A model generated the notes under the pieces. It had not been told where the DNA came from. It did not search any database and worked only from the letters and a program-made list of their open reading frames with translations. A DNA stretch of 12,309 nt, taken from the NCBI GenBank assembly GCA_946482045.1, contig CAMLPZ010000109.1:1-12309 (forward strand). The letters are read 5' to 3'. The DNA comes from an uncultured Asticcacaulis sp. (GTDB lineage: Bacteria > Pseudomonadota > Alphaproteobacteria > Caulobacterales > Caulobacteraceae). The translations under genes and the position numbers were made by a program. Positions 1 through 6,277 of the stretch are shown here, piece after piece. Within the stretch, counting starts at the first letter, position 1. The number at the start of each line of letters is the position of its first letter.

Positions 1-1885
1 CGTAGTTCAGCAGGTAGTCACGGCTGATATAGACAAACTTGGTGTTGTCGCCGTGGACCAGGTCGCCGCGGAAGAAGTCCCGGTAGTCGTCGACCTCGGT
101 CATGCCCGCCGGCAGGGCGCTGAAGGGCACCGCGCCACCACCGGCCCAGGGCGGCGCCACGCCCGCCCAGTTCTGGTTGGCGGTATCGTTGGTCTGGTTG
201 CGTTCGGAATAGCGGGCGCCGAACTTGATGTCCTTGAACCAGGAATTGTCCTCGAAGTCGTACACCACGTCGCCCCGCAGGGCATAGAGATCGCCATCGC
301 CCTTTTGGTGGTTGTCGGCGTTGAACAGCCACCAATAGACGCTGGGATCGCCCGTATCGTCCGACGCGACGGTCGGCGCCAGGCCCGGCTTCACGTCGGT
401 GATCTGGTTGCCGCGCGGGTCCATGTGGAACCTGAGATAGCCATTGTCGAGGCTCGACACCATGTCGACCATGAAGTGCGTCTGGCCGCCACCCCAGAGC
501 TCGGTCTGCGACGCGGTTGCCTTGGTGTATTGCGCGTCGAGGTTCAGGTGCAGCCGGGTGCTGAAATTGTGCTTCAGGTTGATGCTGAAGTCCTCGGTCT
601 TGGACCGGTCGACCACGCCACGGCCCAGCGTATTGATGCCGTAGCCATAGGCCCCGCCGTCAATGCCCGCGCCGTTGATCGTGCCGGCGGTCATCAGTTG
701 GCCGATGGCGATCGGCTGGCTGCAGCCGCCTTGGGTAATGTCGAAGCCGATATTGCACAGCGCGACCGTGCCGGTGTACGGCCGGGTAAAGACGTTGGTC
801 AGCACCGTGTTGTTCGGCGTGTTGGCGTCCGGCAGGTGTTCGACGGTGTGTTCGACGGTGTCAGTGCCGTTCTCGACATTGATGTATTTGACCAGGATGT
901 TCGTCGTGTCGTTCTTCCACTGCGCGGCCAGGTAATAGCTGGTGCGCTCACGGTCCTGTTCGTTGTGGCGCATCTGGAAGACGGTCTGGGTGCCGATGAC
1001 ATTGCCGACGGGCACGCCGGTGAACTTGCCGGGCCCGATCGCTTCAACCGCGCTGACATTGACCTTCGGGACCGGCGCACCGATCTGCCAGTCGTTGATG
1101 TTCGACCTGAGTTCGGAGTGGGAATAGGACCCCAGCAGGCCGAATTCGCCGGCGCTCGTCTGCCAGCGGTTGCTGGCGATCACGCTATAGCTGGGCGACC
1201 ACTCCTTGCGCAGGTCGGTATAGGTGCCATCAACGCTGACGGAGAAGACCGAGCCCTTGCGGTCGAACGGCGCAAGCGTGCGCAGGTTGATCGTCCCGCC
1301 GGCGCCGCCTTCGATCAGTTCGGCCGACGCGTTCTTGTACACATCGACGCCGCCGACGAGTTCGGGCGGAATGGACGACCAGTCGAGCGCCCGCCCGCCG
1401 TTGGCGGTGAACTGGTCGCGGCCGTTGAATTCGGAGCGGACGAACGAGAGGCCGCGAATCAGGTTGCCCGAGCCTTCGGCTGACGGAAAGTCGCCGCTGG
1501 CGCCGCCGGCGCCGCCGGTATTGTACTGCGGCAGGATCGAATAACGCGTCACCGACACGCCGGGGATCCGCCCCAGGGCCTCGGCCACGCTGGCGTCGGG
1601 CAGCGCCGCGACGTCGGATGCCGTGATCGAATCGACGAAGGTATCGGCCCTGCGCTTAATCTGCGAAGCCGTTTCCAGCGACTTGCGGATACCGGTGACG
1701 ACGACAACGTCGCCGTCGGCCGCGGTGCTTTCCGCTTCGGATTGCACCGCCGCGGGGTCCTGCGCGAACGCGGCCGTCGCAAAGACCACGGCCGTCAACG
1801 CAGTGGTGCCGGCCAGAATACGGCCCAGGCGGGACCTGGGTGCGGCACGGCGATTTTGGGTACAATTATCCCTTGTGGATTTCAT
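1..1885 (-). CDS. TonB-dependent receptor, Xanthomonas/Caulobacter type (partial, C-terminus beyond left edge)
   Basis: Outer-membrane beta-barrel transporter that takes up a ligand, probably an oligosaccharide, using TonB energy. Reading from the ATG at 1885-1883 gives 628 residues without a stop up to the window edge; such receptors usually run to 900-1000 residues. A long basic N-region and hydrophobic stretch (about residues 20-41, ending AFA before QD) form a signal peptide. VVVVTGIRKS (60-69) is the usual linker before the plug. The plug follows with PDASVAEALGRIPGVSVTR, LIRGLSF, FNGRDQ, PPELVGGVDVYKNASAELIEGG and GTINLRTLAPFD, which match the TonB-Xanth-Caul subfamily (TIGR01782) by recall. 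The barrel begins after about residue 200. A purine-rich site (AGGGAG) lies about 8 bases upstream of the start. The substrate cannot be read from the sequence; the GH43 gene downstream in the window on the same strand suggests an arabinose- or xylose-containing glycan. Confidence 0.95.
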   Translation of the reverse strand, partial: MKSTRDNCTQNRRAAPRSRLGRILAGTTALTAVVFATAAFAQDPAAVQSEAESTAADGDVVVVTGIRKSLETASQIKRRADTFVDSITASDVAALPDASVAEALGRIPGVSVTRYSILPQYNTGGAGGASGDFPSAEGSGNLIRGLSFVRSEFNGRDQFTANGGRALDWSSIPPELVGGVDVYKNASAELIEGGAGGTINLRTLAPFDRKGSVFSVSVDGTYTDLRKEWSPSYSVIASNRWQTSAGEFGLLGSYSHSELRSNINDWQIGAPVPKVNVSAVEAIGPGKFTGVPVGNVIGTQTVFQMRHNEQDRERTSYYLAAQWKNDTTNILVKYINVENGTDTVEHTVEHLPDANTPNNTVLTNVFTRPYTGTVALCNIGFDITQGGCSQPIAIGQLMTAGTINGAGIDGGAYGYGINTLGRGVVDRSKTEDFSINLKHNFSTRLHLNLDAQYTKATASQTELWGGGQTHFMVDMVSSLDNGYLRFHMDPRGNQITDVKPGLAPTVASDDTGDPSVYWWLFNADNHQKGDGDLYALRGDVVYDFEDNSWFKDIKFGARYSERNQTNDTANQNWAGVAPPWAGGGAVPFSALPAGMTEVDDYRDFFRGDLVHGDNTKFVYISRDYLLNY

Positions 1886-2468
1886 AGGTCATTCTCCCTG
1901 TCTCCTGGCTTCTTTGGCCCGAGTACATTTGTGCCTCTTACGGAATGTGAGAGGCGGTTGTGGACGGTTTGCAAGCTGTCGGACACACGCCGGCCGCCGC
2001 GCGTTTCCGCACGTTTCAGAGAGAGAGTCTCCGGGCGCCCGGCGCGCCACGACAGAACGACGTTATGATAGCGCTCACATTTTTTCAACGGCAAAAGTCC
2101 GACCATTTAATAAAACGATCAGACTATTTAAGAAAAGGGTCGGGCCGTTGCGTAATTGCGACAGTATGGCAGGACGCCATCTTTAGAATCAGAGCCCGCA
2201 ACGGGTTGGCCGCACGCGCACGAAAAGCGAGACAGAAATAAAATATTGTTTTTATTTAAGATATGTTTGTGCGGCGCACACAGAAATTCTGTAGCCTTGG
2301 TTTCTAGAGCGCCGCCCTGCGCCAATAATCCTGAGGCCACACAAGCCTGGATGGCGCCGCCACGAGCATGAACGGCCTCATATTACCCGCCCAGACACCC
2401 CGCCCCGGCGGACGTAAAGCTTATTATATCATCTGCTTTTTCAAATGTAATGATAGCGTTATCACGAC
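1886..2468. other. Intergenic region upstream of the receptor
   Basis: About 580 bases without a gene I can support. The half next to the receptor is GC-rich and carries the leader; from about 2080 the sequence turns AT-rich, with A/T-only stretches near 2105-2135 and 2236-2265. Besides the two operator-like sites it contains an A/T inverted repeat (AAATAAAA at 2236-2243 against TTTTATTT at 2250-2257) and a 13-base palindrome TGTGCGGCGCACA (2268-2280). Short open frames exist on both strands but none has a ribosome site or a recognisable protein. Confidence 0.5.
2060..2088 (-). promoter_or_regulatory. Candidate receptor promoter with a LacI-type operator filling the spacer
   Basis: On the minus strand TTGAAA (2088-2083) is followed by a 17-base spacer and TAACGT (2065-2060), a poor -10. 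The spacer contains TGTGAGCGCTATCA (2079-2066). Its left half is identical to a lac operator half-site and its right half to the GCTATCA half common in LacI-family sites of glycan loci. Five of seven base pairs are symmetric around the central CG. A repressor bound there would sit directly on the promoter. The predicted leader to the receptor ATG would be about 170 bases. The operator-like sequence is seen directly; the promoter assignment and the repressor are inference, and no regulator gene is in the window. Confidence 0.45.
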
Positions 2469-2470
2469 AT
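2445..2470. promoter_or_regulatory. LacI-family-like operator, long palindrome
   Basis: The core TGATAGCGTTATCA (2451-2464) is a 14-base palindrome with one mismatched pair and the central CG typical of LacI-family operators. Outer arms ATGT (2445-2448) and ACAT (2467-2470) are symmetric about the same centre, so 10 of 13 pairs match over 26 bases. It shares ATGATAGC with the site at 2065-2072. It lies about 385 bases further from the receptor, so it may be an auxiliary looping operator or serve a lost divergent gene to the right. Confidence 0.5.
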
Positions 2471-3055
2471 GGTAAACGAAAGAATGAAGCTACCGGTCGG
2501 GATTACAGCGCTCGATGTCAGGGTGGCCCTTAGGACAAGTATTCATTACCGGTCTTGAGCGCGTGCTCGGCCGCCGTATCGCTCGGCGCACACCTGAGGA
2601 AAGCCAAAAGATCGCGCTGAAGATCAGCCACAGCTTTTTTGCAGAACTGTACAGGAAGCAATGAGGAATAGTGCTCCTCTCCCCCCTATTCCCTGGCTGC
2701 CAGCAGGCACTCGTCGCTGCCCCCGACCTCTGCCGGCGACGCGGTTTCACGCAGGTAGCGGCTATTTAATGGCTCGTTAAGCAACCTTGGGTACCCATTA
2801 TATCCACAAATATATTGAGGTTATAATGGGCGCGAAGCGCATGCTGAAATCCAACCGGCTTCTTGGGAAAACGCGGGACCGGCGGCGGTTTAGGTAGCTG
2901 GTGATCAATCCGGGTGGGGCCATGCGCGCAGTGAAGGTGGCGATCTTCCGCCGGAAGCGATCCCAATGCCCCTTCGTCAGCTTCCAACCATTGCGCGCTA
3001 CCGAACTGGAATTGCACGTTTTTGAGCTCGTCGAACAAGGTTTAGCGATGAATTT
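2469..3055. other. Gene-poor stretch, possibly decayed coding sequence
   Basis: About 590 bases with no confident gene. Two plus-strand pieces look faintly protein-like. One starts at ATG 2515 and ends at 2664 (49 residues, with LERVLGRRIARRTPEESQKI and ending FFAELYRKQ). It partly overlaps an ATG-started frame from 2469 that ends soon afterwards, as if one small gene had suffered a frameshift. The other runs in the plus direction from about 2923 and stops at 3070. A minus-strand frame (3038-2766) has no ribosome site and no recognised motif. I could not assign any of them to a family, so I record the stretch as unassigned rather than as genes. Confidence 0.35.
2794..2830. repeat. Inverted repeat with TATAAT in both arms
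   Basis: CCCATTATA (2794-2802) and TATAATGGG (2822-2830) are perfect 9-base inverted arms around a 19-base A/T-rich centre. Each arm reads TATAATGGG outward, so the element places a -10-like hexamer on both strands pointing away from the centre. No convincing -35 accompanies either. It could be a divergent promoter, a protein site or the end of a small element; the hemerythrin gene lies about 250 bases to the right. Confidence 0.4.
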
Positions 3056-3085
3056 TTGCGGCGACTGTTAAGCGGGAGAGATGGG

Positions 3086-3601
3086 ATGAGTATTCAGTGG
3101 CGAGAGGCAATGTCGATCGATCAGGGCGTTATTGACCATGATCACCTGGCGCTGATTGGGGTCATAAATGAATTTTGCGCAATCGCGCCCGAGGACGCGA
3201 GTGTCGAAGCCTTTGACAGGATTTTGCGTAAGCTGGAAATATACACGTCGGTGCATTTTGCCAGAGAAGAGGCCCTGCAAAGAGCGGTCCGGTACTCCTA
3301 CGCCGATGCTCATCGCCACGAACACGCGGACCTTATTAGACAACTGGCGGAGATCCGCGCCGACCTGAGCACGTTCAAGAGGGATGTCTCTTCGGACGTC
3401 AAAAGGGAAGATCAAGTTGACGGCCCAGAAGGCGGAAAGGGTCAGCTGCTTGTCTTTCAAAAGGAGATAGCGGGGTTCCTTCACCATTGGCTAATCGATC
3501 ATATTATCAAGTCAGATCTCCTGATGAAGCCCTTTGCCAAGAAAATGGGGCGACACGCGACGAAACTCATACCGCTTGCCGGAGCTGTGTCGTGGCATTA
3601 A
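3086..3601 (+). CDS. Bacteriohemerythrin (diiron oxygen-binding protein) with enlarged loop
   Basis: Cytoplasmic four-helix protein binding O2 at a non-haem diiron centre; such proteins serve in oxygen sensing, storage or delivery. The 171-residue product carries the full ligand set with family spacing: H20, H57, E61, H76, H80, H139 and D144, in the contexts WREAMSIDQGVIDHDH, VHFAREE, HRHEH and HHWLIDHIIKSD. Between H80 and H139 there are 59 residues, against about 24 in classical hemerythrin. That leaves an extra segment of roughly 35 mostly charged residues (about 90-125), so this protein exceeds the usual 130-150. The ATG at 3086 is chosen because GGGAGAG sits 5 bases upstream; a TTG at 3056 lacks such a site. 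Base composition is lower in GC than the flanks. The membrane protein 55 bases downstream may be co-transcribed. Confidence 0.93.
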   Translation: MSIQWREAMSIDQGVIDHDHLALIGVINEFCAIAPEDASVEAFDRILRKLEIYTSVHFAREEALQRAVRYSYADAHRHEHADLIRQLAEIRADLSTFKRDVSSDVKREDQVDGPEGGKGQLLVFQKEIAGFLHHWLIDHIIKSDLLMKPFAKKMGRHATKLIPLAGAVSWH

Positions 3602-3656
3602 GCGGAAGGTCTATGGTAAGTCCGTACGGGACCAATGAAAATGTTCAGGCGCGGCA

Positions 3657-4079
3657 GTGCTAGAAAATACGTCTAGGTTTAGCAGGAAACTTCGCATCCT
3701 GGCGCATGGCGATTATCAAGATGCCAAGCACCTGGCTGATTACGTCGCTCTGATATCGCGCATCATTTTTTTGGCGGCGCTTTCTGCAATTATTTGGAAG
3801 CAGGCGTCGTCCAGTTGGAAACATGCTCTGTACTTCCCGCTTTCCCTGTTCACAGGAATCCTCGCTCTCCATTTGATGAAGCATCTTTACTGGATGACGT
3901 ATGATTATGTCAGTTCGTTTTTCGAAGAACGTGAAGGGAATATTCGTGAAACGGCAATATTAGCGATATCAATTGTTATCACAATGATGATTATTATAGG
4001 TGTAACTGACATAGCCATGGAAATAATTCAGGCTAAACTCAATATAGGCGCTTGGATTACAGCTCACGATCAACCCTGA
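3657..4079 (+). CDS. Small integral membrane protein, three predicted helices, unknown function
   Basis: A 140-residue protein with three hydrophobic stretches, roughly residues 29-47, 56-80 and 98-124, joined by short charged loops (SFFEEREGNIRE before the third). The N-terminal 28 residues are basic and probably cytoplasmic. I recognise no family. The start is GTG at 3657; the frame is closed by a TGA at 3636-3638 and there is no other usable start before it, although the ribosome site is weak. It follows the hemerythrin by 55 bases in the same orientation, so a shared transcript is plausible, perhaps coupling oxygen binding to a membrane partner. Its DNA is strikingly A/T-rich: the 60 bases from 3961 contain only about 20 G or C, unlike the receptor and GH43 genes. 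This suggests acquired DNA. Confidence 0.75.
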   Translation: MLENTSRFSRKLRILAHGDYQDAKHLADYVALISRIIFLAALSAIIWKQASSSWKHALYFPLSLFTGILALHLMKHLYWMTYDYVSSFFEEREGNIRETAILAISIVITMMIIIGVTDIAMEIIQAKLNIGAWITAHDQP

Positions 4080-4108
4080 AAATAGAGGGACAGGAGTAAC
4101 ATTCCCCC

Positions 4109-4202
4109 ACCTACAATGCTCGTGGCGACCGGACGAGCACGACGCATGGCATCGACGGCCATGTCGAGCAGTACACCTATACGGCCGACGGCTATCTGAC
4201 GA
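4109..4202 (+). pseudogene. Rhs/YD-repeat protein fragment
   Basis: Reading TAC at 4112 in frame gives YNARGDRTSTTHGIDGH followed by a YTYTADGYLTT motif. This is the repeat signature of Rhs and YD-repeat proteins, large secreted or wall-associated polymorphic toxin shells. Only about 30 residues survive, bounded upstream by a TAA at 4097-4099 and running directly into transposase sequence in another frame. There is no start codon or ribosome site. It is a relic, showing that a larger Rhs-type gene once lay here or that a piece was carried in. Confidence 0.7.
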
Positions 4203-4364
4203 CGCAATCGGCGAGAGCCGATTTTCTTCGAGGATGGTGATCAGGATATCTACTGCGATATGTTGGCTGAGCAGGCGATCAAGGCTGGGGCGGAGGTGTG
4301 GGCCTATTGCCTGACGCCCAACCACGTGCATATGATCCTCTGTCCGAAAACGGAAGACGGATGA
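4203..4364 (+). pseudogene. REP-associated tyrosine transposase (RAYT, IS200-like) fragment
   Basis: Fifty-three codons read RNRREPIFFEDGDQD, then CDMLAEQA and EVWAYCLTPNHVHMILCPKT before a TGA. This is the N-terminal core of the Y1 transposase family associated with REP sequences, including the metal-binding HVH of the HUH nuclease motif. The real N-terminus and everything after the HUH region, including the catalytic tyrosine helix, are missing; family members usually exceed 150-200 residues. It joins the Rhs fragment at about 4200 with a frame change. Just upstream, GGGACAGGAGTAACATTCCC (4087-4106) resembles the GGGGACAG-type short sequences often found beside RAYT genes, but I rate that link as weak. 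Confidence 0.8.
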
Positions 4365-4408
4365 TCATTCCCGGCCATCACGTCACCTGACACGGCAGAG
4401 CTTAAGAC

Positions 4409-4753
4409 ATGAAACGGCTGACGATATATTTGTTACCTCTGCTTGGACTGTGTTCCTGCCAAACTATGGGCGAAGCTCCCGCTCTGGCGGAAGGCTCCGC
4501 GGAAAAAATGGTCAGCGCCATACGCGCCTACGGCTTCGAATGCGCCATTAAAGCGCACGAAAATAGAGGACACAGAAACACGGACTCGCTGTGGTGGAGA
4601 GCCGGAGATACAATCGTCGATAAGAATTCAGTGTCCGATGTTTATTTTGTCAAGTGTGAGGGTGGCCAGGCATATCTGGTAGATATTCCTCACAACGGCT
4701 CCCCTGCACGCGCCATGAGAACCGGGAAATTTGTCAGTGGTCGGCGCGGCTAG
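4409..4753 (+). CDS. Small putative lipoprotein, unknown function
   Basis: The 114-residue product begins MKRLTIYLLPLLGLCSC, a type II signal peptide with C17 as the likely lipidated cysteine (L-C-S-C); C15 is a less typical alternative. The mature part is about 97 residues with two cysteines, C45 and C83, that could form a disulfide in the periplasm. It contains a pattern typical of compact beta-rich folds (SLWWRAGDTIVD, DVYFVKCEGGQAYLVDIP). I recognise no family. It starts 44 bases after the transposase fragment with only a weak ribosome site. Its position beside an Rhs relic allows the idea of an orphan immunity-type protein, but nothing in the sequence shows that. Confidence 0.7.
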   Translation: MKRLTIYLLPLLGLCSCQTMGEAPALAEGSAEKMVSAIRAYGFECAIKAHENRGHRNTDSLWWRAGDTIVDKNSVSDVYFVKCEGGQAYLVDIPHNGSPARAMRTGKFVSGRRG

Positions 4754-4792
4754 TCATCTGTCTAGCGTCCCGGCCTGAATGCCCCTCTCCCC

Positions 4793-4807
4793 ACCCTGCT
4801 TCAGGGT
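4793..4807. terminator. Short hairpin between converging genes
   Basis: ACCCTG (4793-4798) and CAGGGT (4802-4807) form a perfect 6-bp stem with a three-base loop. It lies between the converging ends of the lipoprotein and GH43 genes, where a terminator is expected. There is no T-run on either strand, so at best it is a weak or factor-assisted terminator. Confidence 0.25.
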
Positions 4808-4857
4808 AACAGCCGCCATACCCGCCGCTACCCTCTGACAAGCGCCTTAAGCATGCG

Positions 4858-5856
4858 TCACTGTTCCGGAGGGGGCACGGAAACGCCGGCTTCGGTCTGG
4901 ATCACGGGCTTGAGTGAGCCATCGGCATTGTGCTGCAGATATTCCACCGTGACCGCGCGGCGGCCCAAGGCGCCCTTCTCATCGCCGATCGACAGGGCGG
5001 CGTTGTGCAGGAAGATGTACCACTGGCCCTTGAACTCGGCGATGCCGGGATGGATGGTAAAGCTGTTCTTGCCGGACTTGCTCAGTTCGCCGCGATAGGT
5101 CCAGGGCCCATCGAGCGAGGTGGCGGTGGCGTAGGAGATGTGCTCATCCGTCTGCGTCGTCCGGTCGAGCGAGGCATAGGTCAGGTAGTAGAGCCCATTG
5201 TGCTTATGCAGCCACGGGCCTTCCTCGAAATGCGGGGGCGTGATCTTTTGGATCGGGCCATCGAGCTCGATCATATTGTCCTTAAGCTTCGCGATATAGC
5301 AGTCGCGGTTGCCCCAGGCGATCCAGGTCGTGCCATCGTCGTCGGTAAAGACGGTCGGGTCGATGTCTTCCCAGCTATGCGTGCCTTCGGGCGTCATTGC
5401 GTTGGTGATCAGGGCCGATCCCTTGGCGTCCTTGAACGGACCCGTCGGGCTGTCCGAAACCGCGACCGCAATGGCCTTGCCCGGGTGCGTGTTGTCGTGT
5501 TCGACGGCGGCGTAGAACCAGAACTTGCCGTTCTTCTCGATGGTCTGGGCCGCCCAGGCGTCCTTTTGGGCCCATTTGAAGTCCTTGACGTTCATGATCG
5601 GCGCGTGCGGCGTCCAGGTCTTCATGTCCCTGGTCGAAAAGACCAGCCACTCGCGCATGTTGAACATTTCCTGGCCGGTCGCCTGGTCGTGTCCGGTATA
5701 AAGATAAAGGGTGTCCCCGACGACCAGAGGCGCGGGGTCGGCGGTAAACCGGTCGCGAATGATCGGATTGGAACCCGGAGCCGTGCCTTGCGCCGCCAGC
5801 GGGCCGGCCGCGGCGGCCCATAAGACTGCACAGGCGATGATGTGTTTCGGTGTCAT
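4858..5856 (-). CDS. Secreted glycoside hydrolase family 43 enzyme (arabinofuranosidase/xylosidase-like)
   Basis: Inverting glycosidase with a five-bladed beta-propeller that releases arabinose or xylose units from plant polysaccharides. The 332-residue product has a signal peptide (hydrophobic 6-20, cleavage near LAAQ, 20-23). The three acidic catalytic residues of the family are visible: general base D40 in FTADPAP, pKa-modulating D166 in WEDIDPTVF, and general acid E212 in HFEEGPW. Blade-like repeats include WLVFSTRDMKTWTPH, FWFYAAVEHD and YYLTYASLD. Length fits a single-domain GH43. The ATG at 5856 is chosen because GGGGAGA precedes it by about 6 bases; the open frame reaches back to 6009, but that extension is not signal-peptide-like. 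It probably works with the receptor at the left edge. Substrate specificity among GH43 subfamilies cannot be decided by eye. Confidence 0.93.
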   Translation of the reverse strand: MTPKHIIACAVLWAAAAGPLAAQGTAPGSNPIIRDRFTADPAPLVVGDTLYLYTGHDQATGQEMFNMREWLVFSTRDMKTWTPHAPIMNVKDFKWAQKDAWAAQTIEKNGKFWFYAAVEHDNTHPGKAIAVAVSDSPTGPFKDAKGSALITNAMTPEGTHSWEDIDPTVFTDDDGTTWIAWGNRDCYIAKLKDNMIELDGPIQKITPPHFEEGPWLHKHNGLYYLTYASLDRTTQTDEHISYATATSLDGPWTYRGELSKSGKNSFTIHPGIAEFKGQWYIFLHNAALSIGDEKGALGRRAVTVEYLQHNADGSLKPVIQTEAGVSVPPPEQ

Positions 5857-5901
5857 GACGTGTCTCCCCACGGCCCTGTTTCGGGCGGTATTTTCGTCAC
5901 T

Positions 5902-5909
5902 GCTATCAT
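5902..5909 (-). promoter_or_regulatory. ATGATAGC half-site upstream of the GH43 gene
   Basis: On the minus strand, 46 bases upstream of the GH43 start, lies ATGATAGC, the same 8-mer that forms one half of both operators near the receptor. The second half here is degenerate (AGTGACG). It may be a weak operator for a shared repressor. Read on the plus strand, the same bases form an extended -10-like TGCTATCAT. Confidence 0.3.
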
Positions 5910-5945
5910 GGACGGGCGCGGAGTCAAAGCCATTGCGCCTACCTT

Positions 5946-5976
5946 GCCCGCATCGGCAATGACGCGGGCTTTTTTT
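5946..5976 (+). terminator. Rho-independent terminator in a divergent intergenic region
   Basis: GCCCGC (5946-5951) pairs with GCGGGC (5964-5969), leaving a 12-base loop, and is followed by seven T (5970-5976). The T-run is only on the plus strand, so it stops rightward transcription. No gene on that strand ends nearby: the GH43 gene runs left from 5856 and the 58-residue gene begins at 6072. It may end a short untranslated RNA, act as an attenuator for the gene at 6072, or be a relic. Confidence 0.7.
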
Positions 5977-6071
5977 GCGTGCGGGATTGTAGGGGCGAGC
6001 CTTGTTCACGTGATAAGTTAGCCAGTGTCGCGGCCGGGAGACTCATTTTGCGAAGAAGCCGGTTATCGGGA

Positions 6072-6248
6072 ATGACCATCAACGAACGGCTGGTTGAACT
6101 CGCTCTTGTCGAGCGGTGGGACGAAGCAGTGCGTCAAAGAGATCGCGAAAAGATGCTCCGTCTGATGATCGCGTGCGAACTGGGCGAAAAGGACGCCGCA
6201 CTGACCGTGGACACGGTTCTTGAAAACCCGGAAAAGTACGGTTTCTAG
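6072..6248 (+). CDS. Small conserved-looking protein of 58 residues, unknown function
   Basis: The product MTINERLVELALVERWDEAV and the rest is acidic and almost wholly helical, and ends ENPEKYGF. I have the impression of similar 55-65 residue proteins in Caulobacterales ending in an NPxKYG motif, but no function is known to me. No signal peptide or membrane segment is present. The ATG at 6072 begins the helical part; the frame continues upstream to 5979, but that part is basic and unlike the rest. The ribosome site is poor (GGGA directly before ATG), so a slightly upstream TTG cannot be excluded. A terminator ends about 95 bases before the start, so it needs its own promoter or read-through. 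Confidence 0.7.
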   Translation: MTINERLVELALVERWDEAVRQRDREKMLRLMIACELGEKDAALTVDTVLENPEKYGF

Positions 6249-6259
6249 GATAAGTCCCG

Positions 6260-6276
6260 CCACGGCTCTGCCGTGG
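6260..6276. terminator. Hairpin between converging small genes
   Basis: CCACGGC (6260-6266) and GCCGTGG (6270-6276) form a perfect 7-bp stem with a TCT loop between the stop codons at 6248 and 6278. No T-run follows on either strand. Position suggests a shared terminator of moderate strength. Confidence 0.45.
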
Positions 6277-6277
6277 T

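Noticed and set aside
53..1483. Long plus-strand open frame of 476 residues across the receptor
   Set aside because: It is the mirror of the receptor gene in GC-rich DNA: valine-, alanine- and arginine-rich with no domain, while the minus strand gives a clear TonB-dependent receptor.
2766..3038. Minus-strand open frame of 90 residues
   Set aside because: TTG start without ribosome site, no family resemblance, overlaps an inverted repeat; not distinguishable from chance.
4078..4569. An 11-base repeat GAAAATAGAGG at 4078-4088 and 4559-4569
   Set aside because: Matches of this length are expected by chance in 12 kb, and the second copy lies inside the lipoprotein gene without element ends.
4930..5823. 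Plus-strand open frame of 297 residues across the GH43 gene
   Set aside because: Antisense shadow; the minus strand encodes GH43 with its catalytic residues.
5857..6009. N-terminal extension of the GH43 gene to 6009
   Set aside because: The added 51 residues are basic and not signal-like, and the GGGGAGA site and signal peptide fit ATG 5856.
5908..6021. Possible 37-residue plus-strand peptide running through the terminator
   Set aside because: No ribosome site, and the hairpin with T-run lies inside it; more likely chance.
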